Part shown: piece by piece, positions 45,790 to 57,091 of the stretch
Position numbering within the stretch: position 1 is the first letter of the stretch
How the letters are laid out: each line of letters opens with the position of its first letter
Assembly: GCA_015680685.1 (NCBI GenBank)
Contig: MNCI01004656.1
Span: forward strand, 1,890,084 to 1,954,083
Source of the DNA: Gnetum montanum
Taxonomy: Eukaryota > Streptophyta > Gnetopsida > Gnetales > Gnetaceae
Length of the DNA: 64,000 bases
Reading direction: 5' to 3'
Position numbers and translations under genes: made by a program
Notes under the pieces: model-generated
Seen by the model: only the letters and a program-made list of their open reading frames with translations
Told to the model about the DNA's origin: nothing
Databases searched by the model: none

Positions 45790-47159
45790 CTCGCCCCTCT
45801 TTTTTGACATCTGGAGGATCTACCCGATAGACATCGACAAAGAATATGAAACACCATGAAGGAAAAGCCACCAACATTGCTCTCCAGTGGTTGCTCAGAT
45901 GTCACTTTGCTATTCTTGGGAGTATGAGGATAGATGTGCAAGAAAAAGGGGGAAAGGCTAGACTTGAGGGAAAAGGTTTAGGAAAAGGGAAAATGAAATG
46001 TAGCGTGGTCCCTCGTTGGAGTGCTTGTGAGGGAATTGACACGCATGGATATTTTTCTTTTTCTAGTGTCTAACCTATCATTAGAATGCTTAGAGATGGT
46101 CATTGTAAAACATCTGGTGTACCATTTGTTTTAGGCACACTTTTTTTAAAGCTCTTTAGCTCTTTTATGCTTATCTTTTGCTATTTAGCCATGTTCACTT
46201 GTAAATAACCTTGTTGTTGTAGGACAAGTGTTTCCTCCCCAAGATGAGTTGTGTTACATCTATGTGGGGCTTTTACCTACCTACAGATGCTTCCCATGTG
46301 GCGAGCTACATTACACACATCATGGAATTTGTGGTTGAGCATATGGGAGGGCTTTACATGCATCGAGAAAGCTTGTAAAAGGGATGTGAAGAGGGAAACT
46401 GTGGATGTAAGAAATGAGATGATGAAGGTTAAGAGGAAGGGGTAGGATGTGCACTCCTAAGTAGCTAATCTAGTTAAAGTGATCACCTTGGAACGATGTA
46501 GTATCTTGACCTCCTGGAAAAATGCATCCCTGACTGATGCCATCTAAGCTCGTATCCTGCAAGCGCAACAGAAAGCAGACCAGAGAAATGTGACCATGAA
46601 ATGTAGTTAGGCAAAGGTCTTACTTACTTTAGACACCACTGAACTGGTAGGCATTTTTATTGAGGTATGCGATGTCTAAAGGAGGAAGGCTAGTAGCAGT
46701 TCTAGTAGTGACAGACTAAAGAGGCCGCCATCGAGGGGGCTAGAAGTTGCAGCAATGCGAGTGGTTAGGAGTTCTCGCCCATGGCAAACATCATGCAGTT
46801 TAGCTGTAAAGTGAGAGGCCTAATAGCTAAACATATTTTGAGCTCAGATGGTGGTGGGGGCTAGAGGGTAGCAACTTTATGGATGGGCCACAATAGTGCT
46901 GGGACTCTAGCGGTAGGTGCTAACAATAGGAGCTACTAGTAAGGCGATGGGCTATGGTAGCGGTATCTCCAGAAGGTCAGCAATATGTTAGATGATATCT
47001 ACAGAGGATCACTCAGATGCCAAGGGTAGTGGCATTCAATATCTTCTAGAGGATTCTTTATTGTCACCATGAACTGCATTCTAGAACTACAATGTCCCAC
47101 CTTGTGTCAGCACTGTGCACGCTCACTTGTTTGAAGGGTCATGGATGCGAGTTGGGAAT
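45790..47159 (-). other. Element F PPT and 3' non-coding region
   Basis: The PPT complement GCCCCTCTTTTTT lies at about 45793-45804. TGAAACACCAT at 45847-45857 is a perfect inverted copy of the LTR end at 45779-45789, so an 11-base stem with a 57-base loop would enclose the PPT. The boxes TGGAGGA and ATCGACAAAGAA between them are shared with A and B. The rest aligns with 1600-3500 of B and shows no coding sign. Confidence 0.7.
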
Positions 47160-47505
47160 GTTGTGCCATGAGCCTAGTTTAAGGTCTTGGTAGACCATTG
47201 AATGTACTAGTTTAAGGTCCTAGAAAACTATGATGTGCTAGTTTAAGGTCCCAATGGACCACTGTGTTAGTTTAAGGTCCCAGTAGACCATTGTGCTAGT
47301 TTATCGTTGTAGCAGATGGTGGATGGGTTAGTTTAAGGTCGTAGTAGACCATCTATGCTAGTTTAATGTCATAGAAAATATTCTATGCTAATTTATAATC
47401 ATATCAAAATATCTATACTAGTTTATAGTCATAGCAGACTATTTGTGCCAGTTTATAGTCATAGCAGACTATCTATGCCAGTTTATAGTCATAGCGAACT
47501 ATTGA
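47160..47505 (-). repeat. Element F 3' array
   Basis: About ten units run here. The first six are TAGTTTAAGGTCCYRGTAGACCA and the last four GCCAGTTTATAGTCATAGCAGACTAT. The two unit types appear in the same order in B (3520-3726, then 19001-19140). Confidence 0.88.
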
Positions 47506-47569
47506 TGCTTACCTTGCTTCTATATTAGATGTAGTACGACTTCAAGTATAAGTGGTTCAAAGGATTTGA

Positions 47570-48690
47570 AAACTCTTTGCAATCCATGTATGCCAATTTG
47601 AAGGCTCTATTGTTGTAGGATTTTGTGACTATGAATGGGCCTTCCCAGTTTTTTGAAAACTTGTCTACATGTTCATAGACAACTTTTAGAACTAGCTATC
47701 CCTTTTTGATTGGTCGTTGATGTAGGTTCGCATGATGCTTTTGCTACTGCTTGTCTTGATACCATTTGATATGAATCAGTGTTTGTGCATGATCTTCCTC
47801 TAGGGAGTCGAGGTCAATGATCCTTGACTCATTGTTTTGGGCTTTGTTCACGAAACTTGAAAGGATCATCCATAGTGATGGTACCAGCAATTCAAGGGGT
47901 AACACTACTTTAGACATGTAAACTAGGCTATAGGGAGTCTTACCTGTAGCCATCCTATACATCATATGATAGGTCCACAACATGTAGAGGATTTTCTTGT
48001 TACATCACCTCTTACTATTGCTAAGCATCCTTTTAACCAAGTTGATGATGGCCTTGTTTGTTATCTCTGGCTGACCATTAGCCTGTGGGTAATATGGCGA
48101 CGAAAAATATTTCTTAATGCTAAGGTTGCTACAAAAGGTTTTGGTTTCCACACTACTAAACTATGGTCCATTTTTTGTTACAATAGTCATGGGAAGACCA
48201 AACCTTGTTATGATGTTGTCTAAGATAATGTGGCAAACCTATTGGGATGTAGTTTTCCTAAGGGGGATAGCCTCTGCCTAGTTTGTAAAGTACTCAGTGG
48301 CAATAATGGTGAAGCTATGTCCTGTGGAAGACTTAGGTGTTATGGGTCCTATGATATCTAGTCCCCATCATTGGAATGTCTGCATGATCTATGTAGGGTG
48401 AAACTCAATAGGTGACACATGTATAAGATTTACATAACGTTGGCATGTATCACACATCTTGACTTTAGCAAAGCAATCTCATTCCATGCAAGGATAGTAA
48501 TATCCTAGGCATTTGATTTTAGCTGCCATGGCCCTAGAAGCTATGTGTCCTCCACATAGTCCTTCATCAACTTCGATGACAATTTTTTGTGCCTCCTTCC
48601 CAGGAATGCAAGTTAACAATATTCCATCAAAGGAGCATTTACATAAGGTATTATATCCTATGAGGACATATTGTCGTCCTTGCTTTCAAA
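47570..48690 (-). pseudogene. int: Element F integrase
   Basis: On the minus strand the zinc-binding part reads DEGLCGGHIA (first His lost) and CDTCQR at about 48590-48440. The core has GLDIIGPITP near 48360 with the first Asp. The second motif reads TKNGP then a stop instead of TDNGPQF near 48170, so the second catalytic Asp is lost. SSPYYPQANGQPE near 48090 keeps the Glu. The C-terminal GPY/F motif is FSKNWEGPFIVTK near 47645. An open piece at 47744-47983 covers YHMMYRMATGKTPYSLVY. Compared with A, this integrase cannot be active. Confidence 0.88.
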
Positions 48691-49335
48691 TTGCATCCTT
48701 TTGGGTGGATGTCAAGCCATGCGGGGGTTCATCATGTTGTAGGTAGGATTTCACGTTAGCATACCACTCTTGGGCATTGGTAGCGCTTACGGAGGCCACG
48801 TGTACTGCTTGAGTGATAGGTTCTATGCATTCTGTTATTGAAGCAAGTAAAGTTGGAAATAGGTGTGGTGACACGTTTAATGCTAGCGTGGCTAAGGAAT
48901 CGGCTACAATGTTCTCATTGCGTGGCACATGATGGATGTCTGTCATGGTGAACTATTTCAACAAGTTTTTGGCCAAATGAAAATAAGGATGTAAGTGTGA
49001 AGCTTTACAGGCATAGACTTTAGTGATCTGGTTGACGAGAAGTGGAGAATTGCCTCGGACAGCCAAATGTTGGATCTTTAATTTCCAAGCTACTAAGAGA
49101 CCCCTAAGGAGCTCTTCGTACTCAACTACATTGTTTGTACAAAGGAACATGATACAGTAAGAAAAAGGTTGCATGTCCCCCGAGGGAAATGCAATGATGG
49201 TGGCAACACTACCACCTCACATGGTTGAGGTGATGTCAAAATGCAACGTGACCTTAAAATGTAATGGCATAGGGTTGATACTGCAAACATGTTCATCAGG
49301 GAATTTTGGTTCTATGGTTGCCTGATGATCAATGG
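48690..49335 (-). pseudogene. Element F archaeal-type second RNase H
   Basis: Minus-strand pieces at 48953-49174 and 48686-48946 carry NNVVEYEELLRGLL with the Glu, AVRGNSPLLVNQI with Asn where the third catalytic Asp is expected, and HVPRNENIVADSLATLALNV with the final Asp. The first part with the DGA motif is degraded near 49200. The Asn matches element A (RGNSQLVLNQV). The connection to integrase shows EWYANVKSYLQHD, the same linker as EWYDDIKEYLLHG in A. Confidence 0.86.
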
Positions 49336-49339
49336 GTGA

Positions 49340-50995
49340 GGTTGTAAGCTACATAGCTATTTCTTGTCCTTTCATTGATGATTGGGCTACATAGTATAAA
49401 TCAAATTCCGTGGTTATAGCTTTCCATCGGGCTATCCTGCTACTTTCATATAAGTTGTTTGTCATAGCCCGAAGTACGTTGCTCTTGCATATAATGTTGA
49501 CTTGGCTACAAAATAGGTAGTGTCTCCATGTTTTTAGTGCAAATACTAGGGAGAGACAATTCCTTTCCACTTCATTGTATTTCACTTCATAGGCTATTAA
49601 TGCATGGCTCAGGTAATAGACTGGGGTTTTGGAGCCATCCTGTCTTTTCTAGCATAACAATGTTGCAATAGACGTGTATGAGGTGGCAAGGTAGATGTAG
49701 AAAGGCTTATCCCTCTATGGTGGGTAAATAGTTGGGAAGTGTAAAAGCTCTTTCTTTAAGTCATCTAAGGCTTGTTGGCACTATGTTTTCCACTCAAAGT
49801 TAACTCCTTTCTTTAGTAAGTGTTGCATGGGGTGTAACTTGTTGGTCAACCTTGCTATAAAACTTTTGATAAATCTTATTCTACCTTACAACCCATGCAA
49901 TTATTTAAGGTTAGTAGGGGGTGTTAGGTTAATGATGGTGTTAAATTTGTCAAGGTCCACTCATATTCCAGCCTCCAATACAACAAACCCTAGCATGCAT
50001 CTAGTTTTTACACCGAAAACAAATTTGTTTGGATTGAGATGCAAGTCATGCTTGTGATAATGCTTGAGGACTACCTATAGATCGTTGGGATGATTAATAG
50101 CCTCCTTAGACTTAACTACTATGTCATCCACATAATCATTTAGTCTCTCTAGGAGGTAGTTGCTAAATATGTACATCATGGCTTGTTGATAGGTTGCTCC
50201 AACATTTTTGAGACCAAATGGCATCATAGTATAGCAAAAGGTACCCTAAGGGGTCATGAAAGTAGTCATCAACTGATGCTCTAGTTTGATGTGAATTTGA
50301 TTGTAACCCAAGAACCCATCCGTAAAGGATAATAAAGCATGACCAACCATAGTGTTGATAAGTTGATCAACACTTGGTAGTGGGAAATCATCTTTAATCG
50401 TTTCTTTGTTTAAATCTCGGAATTCTATACAAATTCATATTCCTTCCATTTTCTTAGAGACTACAACGATGTTCGATACCCACTCGAAGTAATCGACTAC
50501 GTGGATGAAGCCTACTTGATATAGCTTGGTAATTTCATCACATACGGCTAGTGTGATTTTCGGTTTAATTTTCTAAGCCTTTTGTTTAACTGGTTTGATA
50601 CGTGGGTCCAAGACAATGTTATGTTGTATTAGCCATGAGTCTAAGCCTGGCATGTCATTGTAGGACCATGCGAATACTTTGATGTTGTCTTAAAGAACTT
50701 TGGATACATTATTTTGTATTTGTTGTTCTAGGAGGGAACTTAGTTTTAGTGTCTTAATTTCCCCCTGGATGTTGTTACAAGTACTTCGATGAGAGGGTCC
50801 TTGGTCACATCCCCACCCTCTAAGTATAAGGCTTGGACCAAATGTTCAGGCCAATCCTGGGATGTCTCTAGGGATGCTACAGTGTTATCAGTAGATGAAT
50901 CCCAGTATATCGACTCTAAGTTCAGATATCTTGCATGCTTTCCATGAGGACCAGTCAAGGTTAACAGTGAATGTAGATCACGCTACATGGCCATT
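49340..50995 (-). pseudogene. pol: Element F reverse transcriptase and first RNase H
   Basis: Minus strand from about 50990. The start shows LTGPHGKHARYLNLES, DWPEHLVQALYLEGGDV and PLIEVLVTTSRGK. RT follows with many stops: the region near 50450-50350 corresponds to CIDFQDLN, and 50150-50110 reads LNDYVDDIVVKSK, so the catalytic pair is kept. The first RNase H is open at 49349-49585 with NEVERNCLSLVFALKTWRHYL and FDLYYVAQSSMKGQE, which shows what the frameshifted stretch of A (14290-14370) should look like. Confidence 0.88.
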
Positions 50996-51109
50996 TTGTT
51001 GAACCTACCACAATATGAGAAAGCCTAGTGAAGTGATACCTATTTGTAGCAATAACATGTAATAAATGTTTGCAAAGAAACAATGAAACATAAATGATTT
51101 TCAAATATT

Positions 51110-51545
51110 TGGCCAAGTTTGCAAGTTACCATTTTAAGGTCTTGGAGGATCATGAGCAGGTTTGAACATGCAAGGAATATTAACTTTGCCAGTTTAATGT
51201 CACGATGGACCGTAACAATGGGAAATCAAGTTTAAAACACAAAATGAATACTAAGGCTACCAGTTTAAGGTCATGGAAGACCGTACTCATGCTACAGTGT
51301 ACATTAAAATGTAAATTGAGGTTGCTAGTTTAAGGTCTTAGTAGACCATTAACGGGTGGAGTTTGAGAGCTAAGGTAACTAGTTTAAGGTCTTTGCGAAT
51401 CGTGAATAGGTTGTAAAGGTAAGGTTACTAGTTTAAGGTCTTTGCAAACCGTTAACAAGTTGGTGGGTAAGGTTACTAGTTTAAGGTCTTTGTAGACCAT
51501 GGTGTGTAGGCTTTGTAGATGTAGGTTGCTAATTCAAGGTGGGAC
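51110..51545 (-). repeat. Element F array between RT and antisense gene
   Basis: About nine units of CTAGTTTAAGGTCTTWGYAGACCRT, spaced 40-55 bases, lie upstream of the antisense gene on its own strand. 51546-51825 is a further AT-rich stretch with AGTGTAGTGTAGTAACTGAC just before the first exon. Confidence 0.85.
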
Positions 51546-51825
51546 AAAATGTTTAGTTGGTTCCACCTATTTGCAAACAATGATGCTACGCTATGGTAGG
51601 ATTATGATACAAAAGTACTACGCTATATAGGACATCCCACATTACTCTGGGTGCGAAAATGGAAAGTTCATTTCACCGTGTCAGCTATAAATAGGAGTTT
51701 ATCCCTAGGAAACTTGTCGTTTCTATTGTCAGAGCACACAGCCCACATCCAGAGCATAGCACGGTCATGCCGAGAGAAAGTGAAGTAGTGTAGTGTAGTA
51801 ACTGACAACATTTGTGAGTGAGACA

Positions 51826-54800
51826 ATGGCACCTAAAGGCGAACGCAAGCACCAAGGGCTCACTAAGGTGGACGAAGTCAAAGACACTTTAGGGTTCTTG
51901 TCCCAGGCACGCATTGAACTACGAAAGGAGACTCTTTCTACTCGGTAAGTTGCTATGCCACCTTTTTTTTTTCAGACTACAACAATCATTATTGTGATGA
52001 AATTTGTCTCTTTAGCCATTGTTTTCTTCATCGTTTTGGTTGCTGTTCCACTGCTATTGCTGGTTGGTCACAACGACTGTATAGACATTATGCTATAGCT
52101 GCATGCAGTATCACCTCAACCATCATTATTGTAACTACTTTATCATGGAGGTTTGGGCAATTCTAGATAGCTTAGCGCATGGTTAGCATAGCGTGCCACC
52201 CTCAGGAGGGTTTGGATATCTATGAGATTTGACAAATGTGACATGTGTTTAACGTAGTGTGGCATGAGTTATTTTGTACGGAAGAAGTATGATTGGAGGG
52301 CTATTGTACAGTGAATTCTTACTTGACTAAATTTCGTAATATTTTTCTTACGCTATGCTAGTGTTTCGTAAGTTTTTTTTGCTGCATTTCACATTGTTGA
52401 ATATACAACATTGCTATGTTTCTAGATTTGTTTTTTCTTAAGTTTGCCATATTGCCATGCCCGTCATAGTGATATGTTGCACGTCTGTCAGTTTGTGTTC
52501 ATCTACTAAATCACGTGTTGTGCGTTTGCATCTAAATGTTGTTACCTTATGTGGGGCTTGATGACCATGCTATGCTGTGAGTATTGTGTTGCTATGTTGC
52601 CTATTATTTTTATTTTTTTTATTTTTTTAAAGAGAGATTTGCAACTGGTGGGTCATGCTACGCTACATGCAAAGAAAGTGTTGTACTACGCTATATGTAA
52701 TTAAGGGGTTACTCTATGCTACACGTAAACCTCACTCGTACACAGTGCTAATGTTTGATGCTTCATTGTGCAGGGTTATCTTGAAGCCCATTTTGATTGT
52801 CCTGGAGATTATGGGAGTTCTATGCTACCTTATCATACCGGTGACCAATGTCCCTCCTCCCCATGCACGTATGGGGTAGTAGGCAGTCTGGTTCTGGGAG
52901 GGCACACGAGACATCCTACAGTTCCTTCTCTAGCATTTTAGTGTGATTTTTTGGTCACACTTATCAGTGGAGACAACAACCATGATCACAGAAATCCTAT
53001 TGCATGGGGAAAATTAGGCCATTTTGAAATATTTAACTGATGTGTCAATCGGGGGTAATCAAGCAGAAGATTCCAACGAGCATCCAAAGGGCTTGAGATG
53101 CTTAAGTTAGATCTGGGGGATGCCTGAGTATAAGTGATATCACTTATACAACATGTTGCTCATTCCCTATCACATGGGCACTCGCTTTCAAAACCCACCT
53201 AGAATCATTTATTATGTCGGCAAGTGAGTTCTACGAAGATATTTTGTCATTGTGTAATCCATGATACACTAGACACAAGTATTAACAATGTATATATGAA
53301 TTTTTTGCATGTTTCCAAGTTTTTTATTGATAGGAGTGGTCTCCATGGTGACATAGATGCCTTGGTGTTGGCACAGATCGCCTTGCGGTAGTTTTCTTCC
53401 ACTAGGAATATGTGCACCAGCGTAATAGGCCAATTTAGGGGTGAGTTCATAACCTATCCGACCTGGTATTCCCAATTTTATGGGAAGTGTAAAGAATCTA
53501 GTTGGTTGGATAGGGAATGGACATCCCTCAGGTAGCTTACTATCGAAGACGTGTTGGTCAATCGCCCACCATTTTCCACACCATTTAAACTTGGTATGCT
53601 AAGTTGTAAATTCCCTGTTACATGTTCAAGTGATGTTCGTTTTTTCGCTAACCTTATTTTTTTGTTTTTGTTGCTAACTTTTTCTTTTATTTTGCAAACT
53701 ATTTTAGTGGTGAAGAAATCCCAAGAGGTAACTCTGATCATCTCCGGGCGTAATGAAGCCAACCTCTTTTTCAAGTATGGGGAGGGGGAGGAGACCTAGT
53801 GCTGGCTCTGCAATGGGGCCCGAACCACGCTTGTCCACAACCTTCAAGAGGCTAGGCTTATGGGCTTATTTTTGGACATTAACCTGAACATCCCACCTAC
53901 CAAGATGCTTTTCCTATCTAACTCCTTCTCCAAAAAAATAGACTACTTCCACACACGTGTTAATGGTGTGCATGTGGCGTTTGAAATCAATGACCAATTT
54001 TTTGCAAATCATTTCAACATCCCTTCTGATGGTCTCCTTATGGGAGAAAAATATAAGAAATATGCACATCATCAAGGGGACATTGAGGAGTGGCTAGGGG
54101 CTTCCAAGGACCAAAAGGGGATCAATATTGAGAAAGTCAAGCTATGGGTGGCCAAAATAGTTTGCCCTATCTTCTGTGCCCGTGCCTTCCCCAAGTTGCT
54201 ATCCCAAGGAAAAATCATTGGAATTAAGTAGGCTCAGATAATGAGGGATGTCATGGAAGAGGGGACCCATTACAATTGGGAGAAACACCTTTTGCAAAGA
54301 CATGTAGGCTGAAATGGTCAAGCTCGGTGAGAAGCTTGAGTCCTGTTTCAATGTGCACCATGCCTTCTTCATAGCCTACTTGTGGCATTTCATGAAATTA
54401 TTGGTAGTCCATGAGAATGGAGTCTGGGTACTATAAGATCATACCATATTTTCACATCATCGATCTACCAAGTCTTCCATACCACCCGATCTCAATACCC
54501 CTCGGAAGCTATCAGGGAATCATTTTCAGTGACAACCAAAGATCGGGTGGCATGCAAATTTCGGGCCCAGGACACCATGGGAGAGGCACCCCCCATTACC
54601 ACCGGTAGTGTGACAAGGGGGGAAAAACTCATTGCAGAGATGGTGGCAACTAAATTACAATGCAAGAGGTCCCACCCTACCGACAAGACCCCCTATACTA
54701 ATGAAGAGAGGGGGAAGAAGCCACGACTCAAACTTCGTAGAGTGCAGCCTCCGATTGGTAAGTGTTTTTATTTATTTATTTGCTAACGTTCACTAAAGCA

Positions 54801-56575
54801 GTGTTATGCTAGGTAGCATTGGATAGCGTAGCATCTACTTTACATTAGTGTAATTTTCTTACTGTGACTATACTTTATTAGTCAAGGAAGAATAGGAAGA
54901 AGGAGAAGAAGAGGTGATGGCCCCTACAATAGGGATGATTGGCAAAAATGAAGAGGCTCTGACCATAGAGAAGAGGGCCCCAACCTATGAAGAAAGGGCC
55001 CCTGCTACAGAAGAAAGAGCCTCAGCTGATGAGGAAGAGGCCCCCGCAGATGAAGAGGAGGCCCTTGCTAAAGAAGAAGGGGGCCTAGCCAATGAGGAAG
55101 AGGCCCCTGGCGGTCAGGAACTAAGCTCCTGCTGATGAACCTTTTGAAAAGAGTAGCTTAGTACTAGAGGGGTACATGAGCATTGAAGAAATTGCTACAT
55201 TGTTGGGTCAGCTGGAAAGAGAGGGGCTGCATTTGGATGCTAGTGAGTTTGATCGTATATTTGATAGTGTGTCGATGGGTAGCAACCCTACTATCACCCT
55301 TAAGGGTTTGCTGGGTAAGAGCTTTACACTATCATTTATGTTCATCAGCTTTATTGTGGTTCCCCTCCACTATGGCTAACACGTTTCATTGTGCAACTGA
55401 TACTATTGTTGATACCTCCATCCCTTCCTCGATCAGCCTATGACCATGGACTAAGACCCTTGAGAAATTTACTTTCATGGAGGGGGTGCTCAACGACATG
55501 ATCGACCGTCTGAAGTAGATCGACCCAAAAGTGGGTAAGTCAAAATTGCTACGTTGGAATCTTTAAATTTTTATTGCTTCACTATGCCAGTGTGACTAAT
55601 GCCTTTCGATTGGCAACCTATCACCTTAAATGGGACCCTAAGCAAGCAGTTGAGATCGACACCATGCCTAAATTTCCACCAGAGGTGACCAAACTACCTC
55701 GTCGCATATATGATGAAGCAAGTTAATGTGCATTGTACTCGGCATGCTCCTTATGGGAATGTAGGTAGGTGAATGAAGACCTCTAGAAATACGTACAGAG
55801 GCTTGAGAAGGAAAAGGCCAACCTAACCACCGAGGTGGGATATCTCCAATATAGGAATGAATTCTTGTTGGCCCGAGCCACCAACGATGGTAGTTGGTGC
55901 ATGACCGTCATTGAATACGCAAGGTATTGGATAGTTGTGCGATGCAACAATGAGGCCACTCATGAAATACTAGAACAACACATGCAATGGACCTATTAGC
56001 CTAGAAGAACCAAGACGGGAAGGACTATAGTGCAAAAGTTTACGAGTGGGGGTAGCCACAAAAAAATCACAAACATATGTATAAGCTAGACGTGCCAGCT
56101 ACCGTAACCAATATCGGGATGCCTATATCAAGTTACATCATTAAGAGGTATTTCTGGACATTATTAGTGCTTCTGGGGCTTACAATAGGTGACAGTAAGT
56201 GAATCTCCCGAAAGGGAAATGACCTTTCCCATAGGTGAGACCATTACTGTCGCCTTTTCTCCAGGACCATCAAGATGGACATCTATAGAAAAGGAGAAAG
56301 TTGTAGCAAGCGCTGACCTAGGAGATAGGAATTAGGACAATATTACAGAAGAGAAGATCTTGCAACACCTCGTGGAAGGCTTGGATTACATACCCCCCGA
56401 AACTGATGCAGGGTCGTCTCAGGTCATTCATTTCTTAAGGTTGTCATAATTTATTTTATTTGATTCCTTATTGTAGCTTTAACTAACTATTTTATTTTCC
56501 TTGTGGTATAGAATCTAGATGAAAACTCTAGACCTAATGAGGCAGGGGATGATGGAGTGGGCGAAGGATCATAGA
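51826..56575 (+). pseudogene. Element F antisense multi-exon gene (most complete copy)
   Basis: Exons inferred from GT-AG borders and cross-element similarity: 51826-51944 (MAPKGERKHQGLTKVDEVKD), 52774-53223, 53334-53593, 53708-54757, 54882-55314, about 55390-55534, about 55600-56422, and 56512 to about 56575. Donors include GTAAGT, GTGAGT and GTATGC. Exon 4 has NGVHVAFEINDQFFANHFNI, PSDGLLM and GDIEEWLGASKD. Exon 5 has about ten acidic EERAPA/DEEEAPA-type repeats (54935-55125). Exon 7 has LKWDPK, KEKANLTTEVGYLQ (coiled coil), RNEFLLARATNDGSW and KNHKHMYK. Stops lie in exons 2, 3, 4 and 7. Exon 1 and exon 2 do not join in the best frame, so one is damaged or wrongly placed. The VxGVxVxF..F..HFxIPSDG pattern faintly recalls transposon-associated plant proteins; I cannot name a family. 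Confidence 0.75.
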
Positions 56576-57091
56576 GTAGCAGTTGACCATTTTATTTGAA
56601 TTTTTGCAAAGAATATTGCAAACATTATTGATTAATATTTCAAATGAAAGAAAAAATGGAATATGAAGAGATTGATTTCATTTTAGCTTATGTGTTGTAT
56701 TTATTTTTATTTTATTCTTTATCCCTTTTTATTTATCAGTTAATTCTCCTTGGGAGTGTTTCATTTTAGTATTAGGCCATTTCGGTCCATAGCAATAGTT
56801 TAAGGCCATTCCGGGCCATCACTAGTTTTAGGACATTTCGGGCCATTGGTAGTTTTAGGCCATTTCGGGCCATTGGATGATGGTAAGGAAACATTTTTGC
56901 CAGTTTTAGGCCTTAGCGGGCCGTGGTGTGATGTAAAAAGTGGACACGATGTGAACGGTTTAAAGAATGAGGCAAACACTTAGCATAAATGAATGAATAT
57001 GAAGCAAACAAAGAATAAACATGTGATAAGCATTAATCGTGTTGGAAGCAGTGGAGTAGTTACACTACGTAAGTAACGATCCTTTTTACAA
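56576..57091 (-). repeat. Element F array after protease, with spacers
   Basis: The array is at about 56760-56945: five or six units of GTTTTAGGCCATTTCGGGCCAT, the cleanest form of the motif. 56576-56759 is AT-rich and may contain the 3' end of the antisense transcript. 56946-57091 is plain spacer before the protease. Confidence 0.82.

Noticed and set aside
49827-50057. Plus-strand open frame opposite RT of F
   Set aside because: It is the complement of the RT connection region; the minus strand reads LNDYVDDIVVKSK nearby.
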